A stretch of 64,000 nt of DNA from Populus alba (taxonomy: Eukaryota > Streptophyta > Magnoliopsida > Malpighiales > Salicaceae): contig NC_133291.1 of NCBI RefSeq assembly GCF_005239225.2, positions 2,170,001 through 2,234,000 on the forward strand. Direction: 5' to 3'. The position numbers and the translations under genes were made by a program. Below the pieces are notes generated by a model. The model worked only from the letters and a program-made list of their open reading frames with translations, was not told the origin of the DNA and searched no databases. Positions 20,037 through 35,066 of this stretch are shown here, in pieces. Numbering within the stretch: position 1 is the stretch's first letter; each line of letters begins with the position of its first letter.

Positions 20037-20245
20037 GTTACTGGGAGTGTGGTTACGGTTACAGTTACTTTTCACAGTGCTTTTTTGTGCTGAAATGCAT
20101 CAAAATAATATTTTTTTATTATTTTTAAAAAAATTATTTTTAAAATCAACGTATCAAAACGGTCTAAAACATATATAAAAAATTAAATTTTAATAATAAA
20201 AAAAAATTTATAAAACACGATTTGCATCGCGCTCCCAAACGATAC
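20037..20245. mobile_element. MITE-like element, second type of end
   Basis: The segment begins near GGGAGTGTGGTTACGG and ends near TTTGCATCGCGCTCCCAAAC, so the ends form an imperfect inverted repeat (GGGAGTGTG against GGGAGCGCG). The interior is the same A/T-rich core seen at 18.8 kb. The flanks carry AGTTAC on both sides (about 20036 and 20253), a possible target-site duplication if the boundaries are a few bases wider. Confidence 0.55.
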
Positions 20246-20317
20246 CTTAGTTACAGGTAGCCCTACTGTAACCCTTGCCCCAAGCAACCAATGAACGATG
20301 TTTCACACAGCTAACAG

Positions 20318-20525
20318 TTATGCAAGGAGGTTCGAACCAACGCCAGCAAGTCCCATGAAGCCCTTTAGCCGGATTCCTTCATGGTCCCTTATGAGACTCC
20401 CAAAACCTGCTCTGCCTGGATTCCCCGGCGAGCTCTCATCCACATCCAGCTTAACAGAACCTGCTATAGAACATTGCCAGGACACCAACAGTAGCTCCTT
20501 CCCTGCGATAGAAGTCTTTTCCCAC
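20318..20525 (-). pseudogene. Fragment of a plant LINE-type RNase H domain
   Basis: Read on the minus strand the frame gives VKLDVDESSPGNPGRAGFGS followed by LIRDHEGIRLKGFMG and ends at TAA (20320-20318). This is the start of the RNase H fold found at the C-terminus of plant non-LTR retrotransposons and in the many 'putative RNase H' genes derived from them; the D of KLDVD is the usual first catalytic residue. Only about 65 residues remain and the later catalytic residues are missing, so it is a dead fragment. The GC content is higher than its surroundings. Confidence 0.72.
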
Positions 20526-20529
20526 GCTG

Positions 20530-21607
20530 CTCGTTTTTATCTGATAATGTGAAAGATAGCTCTTTTTTATCCGACAAACTAGTTACTTGACTGGCCTTTC
20601 ATTTACAAAAATAATAAGAATTCTTGTAAATTCAATCTATTTACAATATATAATATATATATAAAACATATAATCGGATATAGCTTGCAACTTTACATTC
20701 ATCGTCGTTTCACTGTGTGAATATTTACTCGTACAAATTTACTCTGAGAGTTTCTGGTGGCTTGAACGGCTGAGATGGTGATACGTGGCCTAGCATGAGA
20801 TGCTCCTCGGACCCAGGCAGTCACTGGCATTAGCTAGCCTTTTATTTTGAGGGCTGGGCTTCGCTGGATCTACAAGTCAGAGACCTCCTTGTTATGGGCT
20901 TCTTGTTGTCTTGAACAGAGCTTCCCGATCCAGGCCCGGTGGTATCAGGTCCATGTCGGAGAGGAGAAGATACCTTGACCCTGTTTGTACTTCTTTATTA
21001 TTATTTTTTAACGTGATTTACAAGTCAAAAGCAATAGCAGCGTAAGATTTCCAAAGAGATCATTAAAAAAAAATTGTACTGTTAAAAACATTTGTTTTTC
21101 TTCCAAGTTGTTTGAAAACTTTAGATTCTAGTAAAAATAAAATCATTGTCAATATCATTTAATTAATTCCAGTGTTTGAAAGGCTTTAAGTAATATGAAT
21201 GAATTCAATAACTAATTAGAATAAAATAATCTTATAGATTTACATCAAGGATAAACGCAAATTAGATAGATATATTTTCAATAACTCAAATTAAATTAAC
21301 TCTACAATTTTAAAACTCATTTCAAACAAAGAGATTCAATTACCAAATCAATTCATTATACTTAAGTATACTTGTATAGTTGAGATTAATTTTAGTATAG
21401 AATTAGTTTTAAGTAAGCTTTTAAAGATAATGCATTCGTTGGTGTACACTTGAGCTAGAACTCGTATTACAGAAAAAGATTCTTTAATGATTAAAAGTAA
21501 ATAAACAACGTAAGCTTGCACTTTTGCTTGTTACTTACAAATAACATGACAAGTAACCTTGGTGGTAAGAAAATAAGAAAAAAAGATCATAACAAGACAT
21601 CCATAGC
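20530..21607. other. Spacer downstream of PAL
   Basis: It must contain the PAL 3' UTR at its right end. A GC-richer island at about 20750-20990 stands out from the AT-rich surroundings but contains no frame I can identify; it may be further retroelement debris next to the RNase H fragment. Confidence 0.45.
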
Positions 21608-25329
<3,722 letters not shown>

Positions 25330-25569
25330 TTTCTCCCGTTCTTGAAAGTGATGATTCTCTACGGGAAAAAGAAGGGAATTATGGATTGATCGGAGGTCAG
25401 GGAGGGAGAAAATGGATACGTGTGCACAAAATATATCTCTTTTTCTCGCGTGTGTAAGAATATAAGAGGGCTGTTTAGCATGCAGAGTTAAGATAGCTGG
25501 GCTCTATGTGTAGTTAGGAATCTTCAGGTCACCAAAAATCCCTGAGTTTGTTCACCAAGAATCTAGTGC

Positions 25570-25578
25570 TTTAAATAG
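25570..25578 (-). promoter_or_regulatory. TATA-like box of PAL
   Basis: CTATTTAAA on the minus strand lies about 240 bases upstream of the PAL start codon, which would give a 5' leader of roughly 210 bases. It is the best TATA-like candidate in the region. Confidence 0.55.
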
Positions 25579-25690
25579 AGCGTGCAGGGGAGCTGAGGCT
25601 CATTGAGGGTTCGGTGGGTTGGCCGATGTGTTTGTTGAAAAGTGTACGTGGCCGTTGGATCATCATGGGTTTGAATTGTTGGGATCATGA

Positions 25691-25696
25691 CACGTG
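25691..25696. promoter_or_regulatory. G-box CACGTG upstream of PAL
   Basis: A perfect palindromic CACGTG lies about 115 bases upstream of the candidate PAL TATA box. G-boxes bind bZIP and bHLH factors and are common in light- and stress-responsive phenylpropanoid promoters. Confidence 0.55.
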
Positions 25697-25783
25697 AATG
25701 CTGTGGTAAGTAGCACGCACTTAGGTGGGTCCAAGAATTGCGAGGTTTTCCGGTCGAGAAAATACAAGGGTGGGAGAGATGGG

Positions 25784-25790
25784 GGTTGGT
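25784..25790 (-). promoter_or_regulatory. AC element ACCAACC upstream of PAL
   Basis: The minus strand reads ACCAACC, the AC-II form of the MYB-binding AC element that directs xylem expression of PAL and other lignin genes. It lies about 210 bases upstream of the candidate TATA box, in the orientation of the gene. Confidence 0.6.
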
Positions 25791-26156
25791 GGGAAGGGGC
25801 ACATAAGCACTACGTCATGGCTTTAATGTCCATTACTCAAATCAGCAATTTTTTTTTTTTTGCGAGAAAAAAAAAAAAGGAAATTAAATCACAGTATCCT
25901 GTGCTGTCCACCTACAATGCATAGAAAATCAAGGACACGGTGTTATAGTGGAAGGTTTCATTGCGAATCCATTAAGTAAGATTTATTATTCTCACACAAT
26001 TAGATTTGAAATTGTCGTGTAATTGACCGTTTCTCTCATTAAAATAAGACTTTATTGTCATTTATAACGTTTTTATAGTTGGAACTATATAGAAAGTGAT
26101 GAATTAATTTTTGGTTAAGATTTTTATTTATAAAAGTTATTCTTAAATGAAACAAG

Positions 26157-26392
26157 TATGACAGATATGTCAGACACACAGTATTTAAGTTTGATAGCTA
26201 AACAAACTCAGGATAACGTAAATCTAACAAACACGTTAAATCCAAATAATTTGGACTTGGTAGTTGGTTTAGCTTAAGTAAACGTAGATGTTATAAACAT
26301 GATATACTCAAAGAATTTAAATTTGATAGTCAACCATGTATAAGGAAACGTAAGTATATCAAATATGTCAAACTCAAAATACTTGGACATTA
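26157..26392. repeat. Degenerate 66-bp minisatellite, about 3.5 units
   Basis: Anchors recur with exact 66-bp spacing: TTGATAG at 26191, TTGGTAG at 26257 and TTGATAG at 26323; TTGGAC at 26251 and 26383 is two periods apart. Units share AAACTCAAA, the TTGATAG anchor and AACGTAA blocks with much divergence between them. It is non-coding spacer upstream of PAL. Confidence 0.75.
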
Positions 26393-26399
26393 CTGAGCT

Positions 26400-27600
26400 C
26401 TAAAGATATATGCCATAGACGATCATCTTCAATATAAGTATAAAAAAACATGATAAATTGTCTTGCTTCTCTATCTAGAATAATCGTTCATATTAATGTA
26501 ATAATTTTCTTATTCTTATAGGTGTATACAAAGTTTTTTAAGGGACCTATTGTATTTACTATGTTATTAATAAGATGTAGAAAATATATGTCTCCCATTA
26601 ATATAGTCAAAAACAGAAGACTTTTTAGCCATAACTTCACTTCTCTAAAAAGACAAGGCTCAAGAGATATAAATATCTCTTGAACTATATAGATAAAATG
26701 TTCTTAACTTTTCATCTTTTAAGATAAAAAGATACATAATTTTATTGTATTAAACCAACTTAAAACTTAAAAACATTTTTATTATTGGAGAGTCTTCAAA
26801 TCCCTTCTATTGAGATTGTTTTTACATTTATTCAAACTTTTATTATTAGCCTGGAGTTCATTAGATTAATAAGAAAAAAATTAAAGTATTTAAATATATT
26901 AATTAATTATTATCCCAAACACTATTTATATTATTCCCAAACACTATTATATACGTGTAACTCTTATAAGAAATAATGGTTTTCAAGCTTTTATTATTAC
27001 TTGTCACGATGAGCATGATACAGTGCAAAATTTAATACTGTCATGTGGCTCCAAATTTAATAGACATCTCATTTACAATGATGCGCATGATCCTGAGCTG
27101 TGGGTTCAGTATCCTTTTTGGCTCAAAAAAACCGGACCAGAACCGGGTTTCAGACCAAAATATGGTTTATCCTACTGAGATTTATTTAGGTGCTAAAACG
27201 GCCTTGGCAGTGGGCTTTATAGCTAAATCTAGGAAAGAAAATTATCACAAAAGAAAAGAGCAGGCTTACCTGGGAGCTGGAATACGTATATTTAAAAAAT
27301 AATAATTATTTTTTTTTAATGCCAACATCAAAATAATTTAAAAATATTAGTTGGAAGAAAAAAAAATAATTTTAAATTTTTTAAAAAATAATTTTAAAAA
27401 TATAAAACAAATAAGATCCTAATAAATAAATAACGAGGCGAATAGCATGTTTTTTTTTAATTATTATTATTAATGGATGTCTAACTATGGACAGTTCGGT
27501 TTTTGGATGAGCGAGTGATTGTATGGTATGAGATAATTTTTTTCTTGTTTGAAAATTTATTATTAATAATTATAATAAAAAAAAAAAATTAAAAGGCCGC
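26400..27600. other. AT-rich spacer
   Basis: I see no gene. It contains a 22-bp near-perfect palindrome at 26661-26682 (CAAGAGATAT and its complement around AA) and an AT-rich core of the MITE-like type near 27300-27420. Confidence 0.5.
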
Positions 27601-28110
27601 CGCCTGCCACGTTTCCAAACGCTTCATAGAAGTCAGGGCCAAGTCACCAGACAATACCTCCATATTAACTCAGAAAAAACCAAGTCCAGAAGGACTGCAC
27701 AGATGAATTCACAGTAAATATAATTGGATATTTGTAGTCCCAAAGTGCATTTATCTCTCTGTCTGAGAGTTCATCAGTTGACAACTTGGAATCCACATGA
27801 CCGACTGCACAGAGCCTTTGCATCTGCAGCGATCTCGTGGACGATGAACGAATTACTTCTTTTTTTGAAGGCATCCCTTTTGCCTCTCTGTGCTTTAAAG
27901 GAAAATTACAGACACTATTTTCTTGCTGCCCAGAAACCATGAAAGAGATGCATCCTGTGTTCATCTTGAGCCTGGAAGTGGTAGCTTAATTGGACTCTTT
28001 CTTTTCTGTAGCTTTTCATCAACTTGTGTAGTGGAATGCCTACCAATCCCCGTTCTAATTTAATTAGATTGTGGTTGGTAGGAAGCTGTCAGTGAGTCAT
28101 CGTCATCATC
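27600..28110. other. GC-richer island with an unexplained open frame
   Basis: This stretch is markedly less AT-rich than its flanks. On the minus strand a 99-codon frame runs 27964-27665 starting MNTGCISFMVSGQQENSVCN. I do not recognise it, and no splice partner is evident nearby. It could be the remnant of a gene or a transposed fragment. Confidence 0.3.
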
Positions 28111-28389
28111 ATAGTTAATTTCCGAATATCTCTGCTCGTTGAAGTTCAACTACCCAGAACAATATAGATTAAGCACTGATTTATTTGGATTTAATGTCGA
28201 ATTTAGCTATGCTATCTAATTATTTATGCCATGTATGGTGTGCGGTCACAGTCTCGATGCCGGTATTAACTATCTGTTTGATATTATCTGAGTTGGAGCT
28301 GCAACAATCACAAAGATTAAAAATATTCAGGAAATTAAACAAGAAAGGGGACCTAAGACCAGAGACCTGTTTATATATATATAACTCTT

Positions 28390-28570
28390 GAATCTTGTCC
28401 TATTACTTTAGTGGAGGGGTTAAAGTGTCATTTTCTTCTTATAACATTAATAATAAATAAATAAATACAGCATTGATGAGAGATAATATCACTTGTATAA
28501 TATTAATATTAATGAAAAATATAATAAGCTCTTATGAGGTTTTTATACACCTATAAATATGTAAGGAAAT
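28390..28570. repeat. AT-rich dispersed repeat, copy 1
   Basis: It shares an ordered series of blocks with 31825-31985: TTTAGTGGAG, TCTTATAA, GCATTGATG, GAGA, TATAATATTAAT and a GTTTTTATA-like segment. The two copies are diverged and have no coding capacity; they probably belong to one non-autonomous element or LTR fragment family. Confidence 0.6.
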
Positions 28571-30450
28571 GGTTATGCTTGACTTCTAATATTTCTTGTT
28601 AAGAAACAATCAAAGTCTCGTAAACTAACATGGGGAATATAGTAATTGTCAATGATGTTGAATTTAACATATTATTAGACCCATATATACATAGTTTCTA
28701 AAATCTCGTCAGATCTATATATATCAAAGCTAAGTATGTAGCTAAACCTAAAAATATAAAAAGCAAGCCAAACACATTATATAGGCTTGGTATTCTACCA
28801 AACCTAGGTATGTTAGGTTATTTCTCTCTATATTTGATCATTTTAAACATGAAAATTATACAAAAATAACATATTTAAAACACATTAATGCATCATGAAC
28901 ATGTTATATGTTTCTCACTGTACTCTCGCATGTGTGTGTATCGATTTGACAAGCAAGTCACCATGACAAAATTATGGCATGCGGCACCTATCTTCAGTGG
29001 AAAGGATCATTCACACAATGCTAAGCCCTTAGGACATACAAAATCTTTTATTCAATAAGACTATTTGCATGTAAGAAAATTATCTAAAGTTTTAAAAATA
29101 TTTAAGAAATAAGAATTTTTTTTAAATATATTTTAAAAAAATTAAATGCTCGACTATTATATTTATTTCTTATATAAGCTAGCATTTTCGATGATTTTGA
29201 TTTTCAAGAAATTAACTTCTTAATTTTCTCAAAAATTATTTTTTTAACCTCCTAGACATCATCAAAAGTTTCACCCGACAGCCAAGCATCATGAGATTTA
29301 TACCCTTTGCTACTGTAAATAGACGTTACATAGATATTAATTCCCATAACCTACGACTTTTTTGATTGATTGTTAATGATATAGATTACGTACGAACACA
29401 CTTCTGGCACGAACATTAATTGGAGTTCAGTGTCGTACGTGTTTTATTTTCCACATTAACGTGCTGCTGTTTTTCACGTGTAACGGCAGTTAATCGTTGT
29501 TAAAAGCGAGATAGTGTAATTATAATTATTTTTTAAATTATTTTTTATTTAAAAGTATATTAAAATAATATATTTTTTATTTTTAAAAATTATTTTTAAT
29601 ATTAATATTAAATTGATTTAAAAACGCTAAAAAAATATTAATTTAAAGTAAAAAAAAATTAATTTTTTTTAAAATACTTTTAAAATACAAAAACAAATAT
29701 AATTTAAATTTGATTGTTTCAAAACTTGGTTTTTTTTCTATTATTGTTAGTGTAATTTATATTTTATCTTAATTATAAATTTAAACATAGTCAATCAATA
29801 TACCTTATAGCTTAATTTCCACAAGTTTCACTAAAAATTTTCTTTAAGATTTCTTTAAATCTTGGTAAGAAAAAAAACTATAATTAATTTATAACTTTCT
29901 TAAATCTGCCGCAAGAACTTCTACAATATTAAAAATACAATTAAATGAATTATTGACCAAGCAATCTCTGAAAACAAATCTAATCGTTCAACAATCTTGT
30001 GCAATATTGACTCAAGCCGATAGTGAAGGTTTGGTTTTTCTTTTTCGGTGGATGCAGAGCATGAGGGTTAGGTGTATCTCCAAGAGACTGCGTCAATAAA
30101 AATAAAATAAAATACAATTGAGCTGCGAACATCAGAGCATACATTCTCTAATTTATTTATTTTTTCCAGAAAAATATAGTAACCAGGAGTTGTTGTGGGT
30201 GGATAGGCCTTGTTCGCCACCAACCACCCTTTTGGTGTTTGCTTCCGGGTAGGTGAAGACAATGAGAAAAATCATCAGATATGAAGCTTGAAACTTTTAT
30301 CTAACGATCGTCAAACTTTTGGATAAGATCCATCCTTGGTTGTTGAGTGCCCTAATTACTTTTTGGGTAAAATATATTTTTCCCTTTTAATTAATTAAAA
30401 TGAATAAAAAAAATTTTTTGACTTAATTACAAAAACATATATGCTTTAAA
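28570..30450. other. Gene-free AT-rich spacer
   Basis: No coding region is supported. An A/T-rich MITE-type core lies at about 29515-29700. Confidence 0.6.
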
Positions 30451-30452
30451 CA

Positions 30453-30612
30453 TCCCTAACAAATATAGCATAATTGTAAAGAACTTAAGATCTGCATAGT
30501 AGGTTTCAAGTTCGAGTCTGGAATAATTGGTGTTTTGTTTACTTACCTAGTCTCACAAAACATCCCTTTATGAGAATGAAGTTTCCTCAAATTAAAAAAA
30601 AAATAAAAATAC
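30453..30612 (+). mobile_element. tRNA-derived SINE-like element
   Basis: A possible A box (TAGCATAATTGTA, near 30466) and B box (AGTTCGAGTCT, 30509-30519) are spaced as in a tRNA-derived pol III promoter, and the element ends in an A-rich tail (about 30592-30610). Flanking ATGCTTTAAACA (30441-30452) and ATGCTCTGAACA (30613-30624) match at 10 of 12 bases, an old target-site duplication. Confidence 0.6.
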
Positions 30613-30624
30613 ATGCTCTGAACA

Positions 30625-31824
30625 CTGTAGATAAATAATTTTAAAAAAATAAAATTCTGTAATCATTTATGTACAGTGTTGTTTCTGGTCCAACAATTTA
30701 TATGGTTGACTTTAATTCCATTTAATTTCACATTCACTATACCTGCACTGACAGACCACGTAGATAGACAAATGCAGCCCACAACTTCCCAGATCAATTA
30801 GGTTAGGATTTATATATATATCCCATAAATTTGCAACCCTTTCTGTAGTTCTTGCTCACCTGGTGAACCTATAGCTTTTTTTATTTTGGACCACCGAATT
30901 AATATAACAAAGATATTATTTTTTAGAGGGGGTTTGTTTTTATGTTAATTTTTTTTTTAATTTTTTTTAAAAAATTATTATTATTATGATTTTGTATTGT
31001 CTTTGAAGCATTAATATCAAAAATAAAATTTTAAAAATAATATTATTTTCAAATAAAAATTTAAAAAAAAAAACAAATCAAGTGATTAAAACTACTAACT
31101 TTAATATTTAATCAAGAACTCGATGTCGTCACTGTCAATAAAAAATAACTCATTAAAAAATCTCGAGGTCAATGCACAATGCTAATACTAGTCCGTGCAT
31201 GCAAATTGATTTTTTTTTTCTTTTTAAAAAAACTGATATTTGTTGATATGCTAATTCAACACACAGAATTGGAATGCTCATCAATCAATTACGAAGTAAT
31301 GTTACTACATATAAACTGTGATCCAGTAATAATTCTTAGTTGAAAAGCAAGGACATGTCAACTGAAGATATAACATTTCTAATTCTAAACCTCGAGAATA
31401 TCATCTCAGTTTTATTTTTGTAATTTCTTAGACAATAACCTTTAATTCTTTTTTTGTATTGTAATTCGATGATTTTTATGATATTTCAAGATTGTTGAAG
31501 AATAAAGTCATTTGATGTTTGAATAGTAATTAACCACATATTCAAGTCAATATTTTTTTATCTAGAACTTAGAAAATAAATTATTGATGATAAAAAGTTC
31601 AATACCTGTAAAACAATTTATTATGATGGAGTATAGGGACTTTTTTCAATGACTCTTGCGTAAAGGATTGCAATAATTGAGAGAATAAGTTTTAAATTCC
31701 AAAAACAAGAGTATTTGTTTTTATTTTTATATAATAAATATTATAATAATTAGAGTATAAAAACTTAGATAGAGGAGAGAAATTGTACATGGATTGTTCA
31801 TGAAATATCTAAAATTTTTAAATC
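30625..31824. other. Gene-free AT-rich spacer
   Basis: No coding region is supported. An A/T-rich MITE-type core lies near 30920-31070. Confidence 0.6.
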
Positions 31825-31985
31825 TTGTTATTTTAGTGGAGTAGAGGAACTAGAGAGTTACATTCTTATAATGCATTGATGGAGAATAAATATTCATTAT
31901 ATAATATTAATAAAGATTAAAATATCTCTTATATATCATTGATAAAATCAAAATATTATAGGCATTGAGAAAGTTTTTATATAGA
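31825..31985. repeat. AT-rich dispersed repeat, copy 2
   Basis: Second copy of the element described at 28390-28570, in the same orientation, 3.4 kb away, with the shared TTTTAGTGGAG and TATAATATTAAT blocks. Confidence 0.6.
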
Positions 31986-32040
31986 AGTAGGGAGACAAAT
32001 ATTTTTTCATACACAAAAAATAAAAAAAAAAAAAAAATAA

Positions 32041-32190
32041 AACCATCTAGGTGATGACCAAGAGCTTTATCAGGTTCGAGCCCTAGGTTGCTCATATGAT
32101 GGCCACTGGAGGCTTACATGGTCGTTAACTTCAGGGCCCGTGGGATTAATCGAGGTACGCGCAAACCCACGTTAAACTAAAAAGAAAAAA
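32041..32190 (+). mobile_element. tRNA-derived SINE
   Basis: It carries a good B box, GGTTCGAGCCC (32073-32083), and the end GGGATTAATCGAGGTACGCG then CAAACCCACGTTAAAC runs into an A-rich tail. The GATTA..GGTRCGCGCAA and CCCACGTTAA end motifs are shared with the insertions at 44.8 kb and 38.7 kb. I saw no clear target-site duplication. Confidence 0.7.
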
Positions 32191-32199
32191 AAATCTTAA

Positions 32200-34890
32200 A
32201 AATAAATAGAACGACCAAATAACAAATAAACATTTACCATGATGGCAACGTGTATTTCATGGACAAAACTTGATTGTTCAGGAAATTATGATGTTTTAAA
32301 ACACGTTTTTATCCTTTTTTTTCTTTCCAAATCACGAATAAAACATTTACCATGAGATTCCTGGGCCTGTAATTTTTTTAAAATTGACATGTTAACTTAC
32401 AAGTGATAAAATGCAGGTATGAAAGTCCAGATTGTATTTAATTTGTTAGATAAAGAAATGACGTGTGAAAATTGAATTTTAAATACTTATATATAGATAT
32501 ATAGATATAAAGTAGTCTGTACTCTGTAGTAATGTAATGAATTAATATCATGTTGCATGGGCTTGTTAGATAAAACTGGTTGTTGGGCTTACTTGATATA
32601 ACTGGGCCTATCCTATGGTTTTTCATGGATTGGCAGGCCCGTTGACTTGTTGGGAAACAAAATTTTCTGGTCCCCAACCAAGACATGGCCCATTATTTGG
32701 TGGTCCATCACTTGGAATCGATCGAACACGGCATAGCCGCCGGCCAATTTCGACTTCTATCGTGATGTTGGCTGGCTTCTGTTGTTGTTTCTTTCTCCCC
32801 CACGGCCAATCTCCATTTATTTGTTTCATGTAAAATAATTTATCTATTTTTATTATGTTAATAAGAATTATTTAAAGAATAAATACCGATGAAACGTATG
32901 ATTTAGTAAAATAAATAGTCTTATAAAATATTTTTATCTCCAAAGAATCCATAAATTATTTTTCATTTTTTAAAACTTGTTTGATATCGAGTAACCAGAC
33001 ATTGAAAATATATTGCTTAACCATTCTAGAAAAAGAGCTTGATAGAAAAAACAATACCAAGTGATATAAAAGAGAGAGGGAGAGAGTCATAGTATATCAA
33101 TTATCAAAGCTATCAATAAATTAATTATTAATTATTTCTTATGCCATTTTTTAAATTTCTCGATGCTCAATGAAAATGGCAGGCCCATTTCAATATATAA
33201 TTTTCTTTTAATTCTTTTTAGAGTGTTAAGTTTCTAGATTTTTGAAAACTCTACAATTATTTTTTTATACAATGGATATATATATCATTACTGCTTTCGG
33301 GATAAGGGGGGTTAGGTTGGGGCTTGTAAAAATTAAAATTTTATTTTTATTTGATATTTTTTTGTTTTTAAATTGTTTTGATGTAAATAATTTTTAAAAA
33401 TATTATTTTAATTTATTTTTAAATAAAATATATTTTAAAAAATAATTACTCCTTCAAAACATTCCTACAATGATTACTTGCTTATACCAAATCAAAGGGG
33501 ACACTTGGCAGGATGGCATGTGTGTGTCAAATCAAATCTTTATTTTCAAACTGCACGTTCATAGAACATGGATAAGGGTTCTTTATTTTTATTGATTTGT
33601 TGAATTTAGCTGTATATATTAATTAAATTGCAACAATCTTCCACGAATCATATTCAAACTTATCCAAATATATATATATAATCCTTTCTCACGTTTCTCT
33701 TTTTTATGTTTATTTAAATTTAAAATTAATTTTTTGTTTTCTTTCCTTAAACATAAAATTATTACATACAACTAAGATAGTGTTTGATTATATTACTTGT
33801 TATTTTTTAAAGTGTTTTTTTAATATAAAAATAATATATTTTTGTTTTTTAAAATTTATTTTTGATATCGATAAAATAATATTAAAAAAATAAAAAAATC
33901 AAAAAAAATAATTTTTAAACACAAAACAAACAGAATTTTTAAACCCTTCACTTCAAGGGTTTTTGCCCCTTTCGTGTCTGTCCAGAGAAAAATAATTATA
34001 CAAATCGACTGAATCATACAGTGAAATAATCGCAAATATTCCGTCGAGAATCGGTGAATTTCTCCCAGCTCGTGCGTCCCATCATGCAAGAGTATATAAT
34101 ATATGGTTATCGGAATCAAATCAAATCAGTAATTATATAGTGGCGGAATCAACGCTATTCTTTGTGTCCAAAGTCTAATGCTGGGTGCTCGTAATTCTTA
34201 TAGTTTCTGTAGTAAAAGAAAAAAAAAAAGAGGTAATATATATTTCTAAATTCATCTGTATTTTTTGCCTTCTAAAACCCGCGTATGATTTGGTAAAACT
34301 ATCAATATGTCTCCTTGTAAAACAGCGTTAATCGATGTTAAATTCCTTGTTTGTTCGAATGATATTGTATATAATGAATATCAAGAGAGATTATATAGAC
34401 GTCATTGTATATTTATTCTTTTTATATCAAATACTGATTTCAAGATTTAAATATAATTAAAAATATACAAGCAATGAAATGCTCCATCAATATCAATTAT
34501 TATTGTGGTGTCCCCATAGAATTAATTAATAATTCATTTTTTTAATCATATCTTTGTGTGAACAAAATTTGGGAACCATTGTACACGAAGTACTCACAAA
34601 AACCGCACACATTCTCATTCAATTCAAGAACTCGATCACAGATGACCCTAAGTTCCACCATGGATTCCCACAGCAATTGAAAAATCACTTTCAACGCCCT
34701 GTTTCAGAGTTTTAATGATAGTATCTCCTCAAAAGGGAAAAAAAGTAATTTAAAGAACTCTGGTAGTTGTTGAATTTAAAATTTGTAGCACGGATTCACA
34801 GGAGGAGAGAAGGGCACGCAGGCAGAATTATATTTTTGTTTGTTTCTTTTCGATTTTAACGAGCCAGTCATTTTAACAAGTAATTAGCCA
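32200..34890. other. Gene-free spacer upstream of SYT3
   Basis: No coding region is supported. AT-rich MITE-type cores lie near 33340-33460 and 33770-33930. The last 200 bases before 35067 are pyrimidine-rich on the plus strand and are the likely SYT3 promoter and leader. Confidence 0.55.
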
Positions 34891-35066
34891 CAACGTGTCA
34901 CTTTCTTTGGTTTTTTTTTATCAAATTTGGCGGTTACGGTCGTCTCTCTATCTTTCTCTTCATGTGTTCGTTACGTTTCCCAGCAAACATTTTCCCCTAT
35001 ATTTTCTCGCTCTATCCTCCTCAAAAAGTATTGTCTCTCTGTGCAGTTGTTTTTGTCGAGAGAGAG

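Noticed and set aside
26661..26682. CAAGAGATAT palindrome as an operator-like site
   Set aside because: A 10-bp arm palindrome in AT-rich DNA of this length is expected by chance and has no gene next to it.
32073..32083. Possible tRNA gene from the GGTTCGAGCCC motif
   Set aside because: No acceptor stem or anticodon arm can be formed around it; it fits a SINE B box.
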